Source: RGIG4694 sp964501705 (GTDB lineage: Bacteria; Bacillota; Clostridia; Oscillospirales; Ruminococcaceae). Taken from it: a stretch of 64,000 nucleotides of DNA. Shown piece by piece: positions 18,057-25,725 of the stretch. The stretch is taken from contig CAZCUQ010000001.1 in NCBI GenBank assembly GCA_964501705.1, positions 1 to 64,000 on the forward strand, read 5' to 3'. Positions within the stretch are counted from its first letter, which is position 1. Every line of letters begins with the position of its first letter. Position numbers and translations under genes: made by a program. The notes under the pieces are model-generated. The model saw only the letters and a program-made list of their open reading frames with translations. It searched no databases and was not told where the DNA came from.

Positions 18057-19112
18057 ATGCAGTGTGAAAATTGCCGGGCAGAGCTCAGTCCGGACAGCAA
18101 GGTGTGCCCCGAATGCGGAGAACTCGTTCTTCAGAATGTTGAGGGTTTCGACAAAACAGGGGAAATGGCCAAGCGTCTGAGAAAAATCGTTGATGAATAC
18201 GGTAAAGCCGTTGTTATCGATGACCTCAGATTTATTGCCTTGCTGAAGGATTTCGCCCCCGAATTGGAAAAGGAACGCGGGCTTATCAAAAATATGATCG
18301 AAGCGGGCGTACTCAGAGGCATGGTCAGGGAAAAAACGGGAGAAATGGCTGTCATGAAAGCTAAAAATTTTATGCTTCATAAGCTTTTCATCTCCGAAAA
18401 CGCTGCGGAATTCGTCATCGTTTGCTTCACTTATATGCTGAGTTTCCCGTATCTTTCTCCTCTTCGCCGCAAGGCTTCGGAGGAAGTGAAAAAGGAAGAA
18501 GAACAAGAGAAGGAAAAGCAAAGATTCGTCGCCGCCAATATCGAGGAAAGAGTTTTCACTCCTATGGACGCGCTCAGATTCAGACTCGCGCGGAGCATCG
18601 TTATTCCCGATGGATATACCAAGGTGGACAGCTTCTGCTTTGACAAATTCAATTTCATGCACACGATAAAGCTTCCTTCATCTGTTCTCGCAATAGGAGA
18701 TTACGCTTTTTCGGAATGTAAAAATCTGAAAAGCATAGATCTGCCCGATTCGCTCCGCATTATAAAGCAAGGCGCGTTCAGTCAGTGCGCTAAGCTCACT
18801 TTAATAAATATTCCCAAGGGCGTGCTTGAAATAGAGGACAATACGTTCAGCTTCTGCTCAAGCCTCGAGGTCGTCGAGATACCTTCGACCATCGGAAGTA
18901 TAGGAGCTTCGGCTTTCGCGAGCTGCGATAAGCTCAGAAGGCTTTTCCTCCCCGCAAGCATTAAATATATCGACGATGAAGCGTTTTTATACTGCCCCGA
19001 ACTTACTGTGCGGTGCTACGAAAATACATATGTCCACAGATTCTGCATTGCCAACGGGATAAAGGCGGAAGCTGTCAGGGAAGGCACGGATCTTCGGGCA
19101 AAAAATATTTAA
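18057..19112 (+). CDS. Zinc-ribbon protein with BspA-type leucine-rich repeats
   Basis: This 351-residue protein begins with a zinc ribbon (C3, C6, C17, C20), has a helical, charged middle (about 40-170, including a Glu/Lys-rich run), and ends with about five BspA-type LRR_5 repeats (about 185-320; for example LKSIDLPDSLRIIKQGAFSQC and its neighbours). No signal peptide or transmembrane anchor is seen, so it is probably cytoplasmic, unlike many BspA-like surface proteins. It is the first gene of the island; AGGAGA precedes the ATG and the kinase gene follows after 12 bases. A role as scaffold, sensor or substrate of the adjacent kinase/phosphatase pair is inference. Confidence 0.8.
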   Translation: MQCENCRAELSPDSKVCPECGELVLQNVEGFDKTGEMAKRLRKIVDEYGKAVVIDDLRFIALLKDFAPELEKERGLIKNMIEAGVLRGMVREKTGEMAVMKAKNFMLHKLFISENAAEFVIVCFTYMLSFPYLSPLRRKASEEVKKEEEQEKEKQRFVAANIEERVFTPMDALRFRLARSIVIPDGYTKVDSFCFDKFNFMHTIKLPSSVLAIGDYAFSECKNLKSIDLPDSLRIIKQGAFSQCAKLTLINIPKGVLEIEDNTFSFCSSLEVVEIPSTIGSIGASAFASCDKLRRLFLPASIKYIDDEAFLYCPELTVRCYENTYVHRFCIANGIKAEAVREGTDLRAKNI

Positions 19113-19124
19113 GGAGGCTTACTG

Positions 19125-20468
19125 ATGACTGAACTCAAGATAGGTCAGGAAATAGAAATGGAATACGGAGAACACGCCAAGGTTCTCAAGGTTATCGGAA
19201 GCGGCGGTCAGGGTACAGTTTACCTCGTTGAATTCAACGGAATGAAGTGGGCGCTCAAATGGTACGATATCAATAAAATCAAGAAGCCGCAGGAATTTCG
19301 GGCAAATATTCAGAATAATATCAACGATGGCGCTCCGAGCAATAAATTTCTCTGGCCGAAATATCTTACAAAGGAAACTTCCGACGGCACCTTCGGTTAT
19401 CTTATGGAACTGAAACCCGCAAGCTTTGATTCTTTCGTGGATATTCTCAATACATACAAGCTGGTTATCGACCCGCTTACCGGAAGAGCGGTAAAGGAAA
19501 CCGTAAGATTTACAAGCCTTTACGCTATGGTTACGGCGGTCATCAATATCGTTAACGCTTTCAGACAGCTTCACAGAGCGGGAAAAAGCTATCAGGATCT
19601 TAATGACGGAGGCTTCTTCATCAACGTAAACACGGGAGCGGTTCTCGTCTGCGACTGCGATAACATCGCACCCGACGGCTCAAACTTCGGTATTGGCGGC
19701 AAGCCCGGATATATGGCTCCCGAAGTCGTAAGGGGAATCTCAAAGCCCAATGTTCAGACGGATAAATATTCTCTTGCCGTGGTTCTCTTTAAGCTCCTTT
19801 TCAGAGGAGACCCCATGGAGGGAGAAAAGGTCATAAAGGATATCTGCCTTACGGAATCCTCCGAGCTTAAACATTACGGTCAGAACGCGGTCTTTGTATA
19901 CGACCCCGTTGACAAGTCCAACCGTCCCGTAAGAGGAATCCATGACAACGTAATCAAATTCTGGAGGCTTTATCCCGATTATATCAGAGACGCGTTCATT
20001 ACATCTTTCACTACGGGTATCACGGATCCCAATAAGCGTATAATAGAAAATGAATGGCAGAAGCTTTTCATCAGACTCCGCTCCGAGATAATCATGTGCG
20101 GCTGCGGAAGAACAAATTTCACCTCGATGTTTGAAAAGCCCGACGATAAAACCTATAAATGTCCCAAATGCGGTATGACGTTCTCGACTCTCGGATTTTC
20201 AAACCGCACTTACCGTATGCCGCTTTACCTCGGCTGCAAATTCTATAAGTGCGAGATTGATCCCGATTCCGATGACTTTTTGAGCGTGGCGGGCGAGCTG
20301 GTTGAAAATTCTCTGAGACCGGGCGTCCTCGGAATAAAAAATACCTCCGACAAAACATGGAGAGTGAGAATGCCGGACGGAGTGTTCTACCACGTTGAAC
20401 CGGGTAAGGGATGCCCGATATGGCATGGTCTTGAAATAGATTTCGGAGACGTAAAGGCTCAGATATAA
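19125..20468 (+). CDS. Divergent Ser/Thr protein kinase with C-terminal zinc ribbon (TerY-P type)
   Basis: The 447-residue protein has a kinase domain with the glycine loop GSGGQGTVYLV (about 25-35), lysine 45 in ALKWY, a catalytic loop YQDLNDGG (D158), DCDN in place of DFG (about 177-180) and the APE-type GYMAPEV (about 195). The HRD histidine and arginine are replaced, and the asparagine expected 5 residues after D158 is a glycine. A ribbon with C325, C327, C346 and C349 follows, then a C-terminal beta-rich region. Kinases with a DISxGN...DNDN pattern near vWA and PP2C genes are known from TerY-P triads; this one is more divergent at the metal-binding Asn, so activity is uncertain. AAGGAGG precedes the ATG. 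Confidence 0.85.
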   Translation: MTELKIGQEIEMEYGEHAKVLKVIGSGGQGTVYLVEFNGMKWALKWYDINKIKKPQEFRANIQNNINDGAPSNKFLWPKYLTKETSDGTFGYLMELKPASFDSFVDILNTYKLVIDPLTGRAVKETVRFTSLYAMVTAVINIVNAFRQLHRAGKSYQDLNDGGFFINVNTGAVLVCDCDNIAPDGSNFGIGGKPGYMAPEVVRGISKPNVQTDKYSLAVVLFKLLFRGDPMEGEKVIKDICLTESSELKHYGQNAVFVYDPVDKSNRPVRGIHDNVIKFWRLYPDYIRDAFITSFTTGITDPNKRIIENEWQKLFIRLRSEIIMCGCGRTNFTSMFEKPDDKTYKCPKCGMTFSTLGFSNRTYRMPLYLGCKFYKCEIDPDSDDFLSVAGELVENSLRPGVLGIKNTSDKTWRVRMPDGVFYHVEPGKGCPIWHGLEIDFGDVKAQI

Positions 20469-20567
20469 GCAGTCAGCGCCGTTATATATGATAGGTTTGG
20501 CATAAGACTGTTCTCTGCGTGTTGGAGGACAGGCGCGGATAACATTATTTATAAAGGAGTATCTTTT

Positions 20568-21413
20568 ATGAGCAAGAACAAAAATAAAAATAAAGCAAAT
20601 AAACCCGAATCGGAGACGGTAAAAACAGCTCCCGCATCGGAAAGCGTACTTGATTTTGACGATGATGATCCCCTCGGAGCCACAAGCGTTTCAAAGAAAA
20701 GTCTTGTCATCTTCTTCCTTATCGATACTTCAGGATCGATGAGAGGCACAAAAATGGGTGAGCTTAACACCGTTATGGAAGAGCTTATCCCCGAAATCAG
20801 AAGAGTCGGAGAGGCGGATACGGATGTAAAGCTTGCGGTTCTGACATTCGCCACGGATGTAAAATGGATGTATCCTCAGCCTATAAATATCGAAGATTTT
20901 GAATGGACGCGTCTTAACGCGGACGGCGTTACAAGCATGGGCGAGGCATTCAAGGAGCTTTCCTCCCGAATGTCGAGAAACAGCTTCCTTAATTCTCCCT
21001 CGCTTTCGTTTGCTCCCGTTATCTTCCTTATGACGGACGGATATCCCTCTGATGATTATGTAAAGGGTCTTGAGGCTCTGAAGGCTAACAGTTGGTATAA
21101 ATTCGGACTTAAAGCCGCTCTCGGAATCGGTTCGGAAGCTAACGATGATATGCTCGCGGAGTTTACGGGAACTCCCGATACGGTTGTTCACGCGTATTCG
21201 GGCGGACAGCTCGCTCAGATGATCAAGGTCGTGGCCGTAACAGCTTCGCAGATAGGAAGCAAGAGTATGACTCTCTCCGACGAGTCCAAGGGCGACGGCG
21301 AGGAAGGCAGCGATAATTACGCGGCGAAGCAGAAAATGCTCGGTCAGCAGATACAGGAATTTGTCAATAATCAGGATGAAACCGACAAGGTTCCTTTCGA
21401 TATAGGCTGGTAA
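20568..21413 (+). CDS. TerY-like von Willebrand factor A protein
   Basis: This 281-residue protein has a Lys/Asn-rich and then acidic N-terminal tail (about 1-40) and a single vWA domain (about 45-230) with a complete MIDAS metal site: DTSGSM (53-58), T122 in GVTSMGEA and D157 in LMTDGYPSDD. There is no signal peptide or transmembrane segment. TerY-like cytoplasmic vWA proteins are known partners of a PP2C phosphatase and a kinase, and these flank it here. A 99-base gap separates it from the kinase gene; AAAGGAG precedes its ATG. The tail after residue 235 is hydrophilic. Confidence 0.9.
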   Translation: MSKNKNKNKANKPESETVKTAPASESVLDFDDDDPLGATSVSKKSLVIFFLIDTSGSMRGTKMGELNTVMEELIPEIRRVGEADTDVKLAVLTFATDVKWMYPQPINIEDFEWTRLNADGVTSMGEAFKELSSRMSRNSFLNSPSLSFAPVIFLMTDGYPSDDYVKGLEALKANSWYKFGLKAALGIGSEANDDMLAEFTGTPDTVVHAYSGGQLAQMIKVVAVTASQIGSKSMTLSDESKGDGEEGSDNYAAKQKMLGQQIQEFVNNQDETDKVPFDIGW

Positions 21414-21446
21414 ATATAAGTATGATCTGAAAGGAGAATTATCCAT

Positions 21447-22349
21447 ATGTTTAAGGGTTTCAGCCGCTCTGTAAGAGGCGCGAGCCACGAAACGAGCGGA
21501 CTTCCGTGTCAGGACAGCTCCGCGCATAAGGTGACCGACCGCTATGCCGTTGCTGTAGTTGCGGACGGTCACGGAAGCAAAAAGCATTTCAGAAGCAATA
21601 TGGGTTCAAAGTTTGCTGTTGAGGCAACGCTTGACACAATTGACAACTTTTACACGGACGCCGACGATTTCGAGGAAAAATTTCCGAAAAGTCATAAGTT
21701 TATTATAAAGAATATCGAAAAGCAGATAATCGCCAACTGGAATTCCAAGGTGTTCGCTCATCTTAAAAATAATCCCGTTACAGCGGAAGAAAAAAGCAAG
21801 TTCACGGACGAAGAATTCGAGGATATAAATCCCGAATCGTATTACGGAACGACTCTCATTGCCGTAATAGCGGGCAGAGGATTTTCATTCGGACTTCAGA
21901 TAGGCGACGGAAGTCTTGTCGCTGTTTTTGAGGACGGTATTGCGGTCAATCCCATGGAATATGACGAATCCGCTCCGGCGAATATCACGTCTTCGCTCTG
22001 CAACGCAAGCGCGGCCATGATGTTCAACAGTTTTTATACCGATAAAAAGCAGATGCTTTCGGCGTTTGCGTCAACCGACGGTCTCTATACTTCTTTCGGA
22101 AGTGAGTATGATTTTATTGATTATCATACTATTATCACATCGCAGCTTGCTTCGTCCGAAGACGGTTTTGAGGAAACGATCTATAAGAATATTGTAAAGA
22201 GATCCCATTTCGGAACGCAGGACGATATTTCTCTTGCGGGAATATATAACGCGGAAAAAGTTTCCGAAAATGCGGAGCTTCTTGCAAAGCGCGTTGAGGA
22301 AAACAAACAGAAAGCCGGGGAAAGAAAGGCAAAGCTTCTCGGAAGATAA
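21447..22349 (+). CDS. PP2C-family Ser/Thr protein phosphatase
   Basis: The 300-residue protein keeps the metal-binding core of PP2C enzymes: an N-terminal segment with CQD (21-23), VADGHGS (D40, G41), FGLQIGDGSLV, ASTDGLY and GTQDDISL. The N-terminal GASHETSGLPCQD resembles PP2C_2-type phosphatases linked to vWA and kinase genes. It is expected to remove phosphate added by the adjacent kinase. AAAGGAG precedes the ATG at 21447, 33 bases after the vWA gene. It ends in a Lys/Glu-rich helix. All catalytic aspartates are present, so it should be active even if the kinase is weak. Confidence 0.92.
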   Translation: MFKGFSRSVRGASHETSGLPCQDSSAHKVTDRYAVAVVADGHGSKKHFRSNMGSKFAVEATLDTIDNFYTDADDFEEKFPKSHKFIIKNIEKQIIANWNSKVFAHLKNNPVTAEEKSKFTDEEFEDINPESYYGTTLIAVIAGRGFSFGLQIGDGSLVAVFEDGIAVNPMEYDESAPANITSSLCNASAAMMFNSFYTDKKQMLSAFASTDGLYTSFGSEYDFIDYHTIITSQLASSEDGFEETIYKNIVKRSHFGTQDDISLAGIYNAEKVSENAELLAKRVEENKQKAGERKAKLLGR

Positions 22350-22369
22350 TTTGAAGGGACAGGATACCT

Positions 22370-23209
22370 ATGGAAATCAAAGCTTTTTACGGCACCGCAA
22401 AAAAATATGCTGAAAAAATAAAAAAAGAAAAGCCTGCGTATGCCTCGGAGAAGGACAGCTCACTTTGCATGATCATGGGCGACAACCAGGAGATATATTC
22501 CGGAATAACAAGCATAAATATCTTTGAGGGAAATGTTTCCGATGTTCATTCGGAGCGCGCGGCAATAACGTCTCTTATTACCGACAGCAAGAATGTTAAA
22601 GCAAAGCAGATGGTTATTGTTGCTTTCGAGGATATGAGTATTCAGACTCCATGTGAGGAATGTCTTGAATTTCTCATTCATGCGGACGCGGATAACGGTC
22701 AGTGTGAGGTTGTTCTTGCGGAGGATAAGTCGGAAACCGCTCTGAAACTCAAGTCAAAGACAGCGGGAGTTACGGAAAAATTCCTTAGCGAAAAAGAAGA
22801 TGACAAACAGGATGAAAAATCCGTTCTCGGCGCTCCTGCGGAATATGTCAGCGGATTTGAGTTTGATGAAAGCAATCCTTTCTACGAACCTCCCGCAGAT
22901 GAACAAAGAGATGTTGAAGCTCTCAATCAATCGGCTGACAATCATCAAAGCGCAGATGAAAGTTCGGAAGATACCGCGGATGCTGTGGAAGCGACAAATG
23001 ATCAATTTGCTTCCGATCAGGTTGTTTCCCGATATTCCGATTCCGACGAAAACGTTATGAAGGAGAGGTCCGCGAATATTCCCGGAGACAGTGACAGCAA
23101 GGAAGAGAAACCCAAAAAGGAAACAAAATTCATTTCTAAGAAAGAGCTTCTCAGGCAGAGCAGAGAGATGAAAAAAATGGCTAAGCAGAGTGCCAAATAC
23201 AATAAATAA
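22370..23209 (+). CDS. Cytidine-deaminase-like protein with a long acidic tail
   Basis: The first 130 residues of this 279-residue protein look like a zinc-dependent CDA-fold deaminase: H60-S-E62 in DVHSERAAI (zinc ligand and proton-shuttling Glu) and C95/C98 in TPCEECLE, 35 residues later, as in free-nucleoside cytidine deaminases. The rest (about 135-279) is hydrophilic and acidic, rich in Ser, Asp and Glu, and ends in a Lys/Arg-rich helix. No membrane segment is seen. It begins 20 bases after the PP2C gene and ends directly before a terminator, so it belongs to the island. The substrate (nucleoside, nucleotide or other amine) is unknown; the tail rich in Ser and Thr could be a phosphorylation target, which is inference. 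Confidence 0.72.
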   Translation: MEIKAFYGTAKKYAEKIKKEKPAYASEKDSSLCMIMGDNQEIYSGITSINIFEGNVSDVHSERAAITSLITDSKNVKAKQMVIVAFEDMSIQTPCEECLEFLIHADADNGQCEVVLAEDKSETALKLKSKTAGVTEKFLSEKEDDKQDEKSVLGAPAEYVSGFEFDESNPFYEPPADEQRDVEALNQSADNHQSADESSEDTADAVEATNDQFASDQVVSRYSDSDENVMKERSANIPGDSDSKEEKPKKETKFISKKELLRQSREMKKMAKQSAKYNK

Positions 23210-23215
23210 AAAATT

Positions 23216-23247
23216 TGCCGTACAGATTTGCTGTACGGCAGTTATTT
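23216..23247. terminator. Bidirectional terminator at the end of the signalling island
   Basis: TGCCGTACAG and CTGTACGGCA form a perfect 10-base-pair stem with a 5-base loop, with A and T tracts on both sides. It separates the convergent deaminase-like (+) and membrane-protein (-) genes. Confidence 0.88.
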
Positions 23248-23766
23248 TTACTTGAATTTAACGCCCCATTTATTGCTCAGCTTCTGATAAAGCTCCATTT
23301 TTACTTTTGATTTCTGATTCTTATATAAAAGAATAAAGAAAACAGAAAAAACAACAGAAGCAATCGCTCCGATAATCAAAGAAACAGTGGACGCCTTTAA
23401 CAGAAGAATCACAACGAGCCAGATAATAATCAGCGAAACAAGAATAAGCGGAAGTGAAAACGTTGCGAAAGTTCTGCTGTTTACCTTGATATAACGCATG
23501 ATATCCTCTTTGGTGAAGGAATTGTAATTTCTCGCAATAAAAGAATCGTTTCTTGCCCATTTAAAAAATTCACCGAGTGATTTAAACTGTACCTCATAAT
23601 TTTGTCCTGTTGCGGTTATTCTGTAATTAACGGTAATACCGCCGGGGTACGAACCGGCTGACATAACGTGTATGATACTGCCTGCTTCAGCCTGATTTTT
23701 CAAATTCCTGACTATAAGAAATTTTTCATCCACAGCATCATTGATGTCTTTCATTATGTATGCCAT
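23248..23766 (-). CDS. Two-helix membrane protein of unknown function
   Basis: The 172-residue protein has a hydrophilic N-terminal half of about 100 residues, two closely spaced transmembrane helices (about 103-127 and 130-152) and a short Lys-rich tail. It is not recognised. ATG 23766 is chosen because GGGAGGAGA lies 7 bases upstream; an earlier in-frame start lacks such a site. It has its own promoter at 23907-23935 and appears to be monocistronic. It converges on the signalling island, so no operon link to it is implied. Confidence 0.78.
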   Translation of the reverse strand: MAYIMKDINDAVDEKFLIVRNLKNQAEAGSIIHVMSAGSYPGGITVNYRITATGQNYEVQFKSLGEFFKWARNDSFIARNYNSFTKEDIMRYIKVNSRTFATFSLPLILVSLIIIWLVVILLLKASTVSLIIGAIASVVFSVFFILLYKNQKSKVKMELYQKLSNKWGVKFK

Positions 23767-23906
23767 AAAACAATCTCCTCCCGAAGAAAAACAAGTATTA
23801 ATCATATTTTATCCGCAGCATTTTCCGAAAATCGGTCGCGGACAAGCAGTGTCAACTCCGTCATTTTACATACTCTACGGAAAACCGAATTAATATATCC
23901 ATATTA

Positions 23907-23935
23907 ATTTTACCACATATCAAGCGAAATTGCAA
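23907..23935 (-). promoter_or_regulatory. Sigma-A promoter of the two-helix membrane protein gene
   Basis: On the minus strand TTGCAA (23930-23935), a 17-base spacer and TAAAAT (23907-23912). Confidence 0.6.
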
Positions 23936-24020
23936 TATCTTGCGGGCTATTTTTACATTTTAAATAAAAACCAAGTCATTTCCATAGGAATTTCGATATA
24001 AATTCACAAACTTGCAAAGA

Positions 24021-25685
24021 TTACTTAGATTCTTTTTCGTTTTTATCGATTATACTCCCGGCGAGTGTTTCGATTTCGGCCGCCAACTCCGCTATCGAGG
24101 CGGATTTTTCCTTAGTCTTGCTCATGTCTTCGTCAAGCTCCTCAAAGGAGCCAAGGGTTGTTTCGAGTATCCCCGCCATTTGTTTTATGCTGTTTTCGTC
24201 CATTTCGGTTTTCTTGCCGCAGAATGCAATAATATTTTTCAGCAGAGAATTAATGCTTGCCGACTTTTCACACACGTCGGCGGATAATCTGTCCGTTTCC
24301 TTGTTGTCGTCAATGATCCGCCTGATTTTTTCGGAAAGCACGGAGCATTTGTTTTTAATCTCTTCAATTTCCTTTTTGCCGCTGCCCGACCCGCTTTTGA
24401 TGACGTTTATGCAGTTTTCCATGGTGTTCAGACCGCGGAATATCGCGACAGCCATGTCGTAGCAGGAGGGATATCCGCATACGCCGCAGTTGAAATTTCT
24501 TTGAGCGTCCGTTGTTTTTCCCATGGAATCAAAGATAGGTTCCAACTCTGAGAGAGTGGGGAATCCGGTAGGAGGTTCATTTCTGTAGCTTCTTAAAAAG
24601 TCCTCAATCTCCAGCTCATCATCGAATTTTTTGTAAAGCTTATCGTCAAACGAGGAATTTGAGCGGAACATTCCGACTTTGCTTTTTTGTTTGCTTTTAA
24701 CCTCGTTCTGAATATTTTTCACATCCGCCAGGAGATCGAACAGTCCGCGGTCGGAGCCTGTTCCCGCTCCCATATGGCAGCCGTAGTCGCAGGAAAGCAC
24801 ATCAAATACATCGGGAAGAGCCTTCGAGTTCTGCTGTTCGGCATAGCTGTCCAACTCCTTATAGATCCTTTCCGCACCCGATGATGAAACAGCGTTCACA
24901 TCGGGATTTCTCATGAGAATGTTATCCTTGTATCCGCCGGGGGACGAGAGCATATTTCCGAACTGACCTGCCATCTGGTCGTTGTATTGATAGTCCAAGT
25001 TGTCCTTGACAATTGTGGAGAGGATTATATCGTTTCTGTCAAAATAATCGAGAAGCTTTTTGAAAGTGACGTTATAATCGATGAAACCCGTATCGATAAT
25101 TTCGGTTTTTTTGGCGATACACGGTGAAATATACGCAATGGGATTATTTCTTTTAAGATATTTTTTTATGTATATCGCCGCGCATACGGCGGGACTGTAG
25201 ACGGGCGCAAGAAATTTACTGATCGATGGCTGATATATTTTTATGTAGTTTACAACTGCCGTGCAGTGCTGGCTGATGATATTGGCAGCTTTGCCCGAAC
25301 TCATCGTGCCTTGGGTCGCCCATGCACAGATATCCGCGCCGAAAGCCTCGTCATAGATAAGAAGACTCTTTCTCTTGAACCATTCGAGAATACCCCGCCA
25401 TTTTTGCGGATAAGCTGTTTTTATGGCGGGATCGAGAAGAATGATCGTTCTTTCGTTATCAAGACCCGACATGAATTTTTCGGTATCGTCGACGTAGTCC
25501 CGAGCGCCGTGAGGGCATTTTCTGACACATTCTCCGCAGACTATACACTTCGAAGCATCGATGGAAAAGATAATTTTACCGTTGTCAAGCTTTTTGGCGG
25601 AGTTTGCTTCAGGCGCGGGGCAGCATCTGACGCACACGTTGCAGCCCGTGCATTTTTCGGGTCTTACTATGATGATATCTTTCAT
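24021..25685 (-). CDS. Ferredoxin/[FeFe]-hydrogenase-like protein with Fe-S (Fes) domain and coiled coil
   Basis: The 554-residue protein starts with two [4Fe-4S] motifs (C12, C15, C18, C22 and C47, C50, C53, C57), continues with an iron-hydrogenase large-subunit C-terminal domain (about 75-330), a Fes-type cysteine cluster NCGVCGYPSC (about 400) and a C-terminal coiled coil. Of the H-cluster motifs, L2 (ISPCIAKK) and L3 (CDYGCHMGAG) are recognisable, but L1, usually TSCCP, reads VYSPAVC. It is therefore unlikely to hold a normal H-cluster. Such proteins are thought to act as redox or hydrogen sensors in Clostridia. AAGGAGATG precedes the ATG; it lies 40 bases downstream of the DivIVA-like gene and probably shares its promoter. 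Confidence 0.85.
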   Translation of the reverse strand: MKDIIIVRPEKCTGCNVCVRCCPAPEANSAKKLDNGKIIFSIDASKCIVCGECVRKCPHGARDYVDDTEKFMSGLDNERTIILLDPAIKTAYPQKWRGILEWFKRKSLLIYDEAFGADICAWATQGTMSSGKAANIISQHCTAVVNYIKIYQPSISKFLAPVYSPAVCAAIYIKKYLKRNNPIAYISPCIAKKTEIIDTGFIDYNVTFKKLLDYFDRNDIILSTIVKDNLDYQYNDQMAGQFGNMLSSPGGYKDNILMRNPDVNAVSSSGAERIYKELDSYAEQQNSKALPDVFDVLSCDYGCHMGAGTGSDRGLFDLLADVKNIQNEVKSKQKSKVGMFRSNSSFDDKLYKKFDDELEIEDFLRSYRNEPPTGFPTLSELEPIFDSMGKTTDAQRNFNCGVCGYPSCYDMAVAIFRGLNTMENCINVIKSGSGSGKKEIEEIKNKCSVLSEKIRRIIDDNKETDRLSADVCEKSASINSLLKNIIAFCGKKTEMDENSIKQMAGILETTLGSFEELDEDMSKTKEKSASIAELAAEIETLAGSIIDKNEKESK

Positions 25686-25725
25686 TTAAAAACACATCTC
25701 CTTAGACGGCAGAGCAGCTGCCGGA

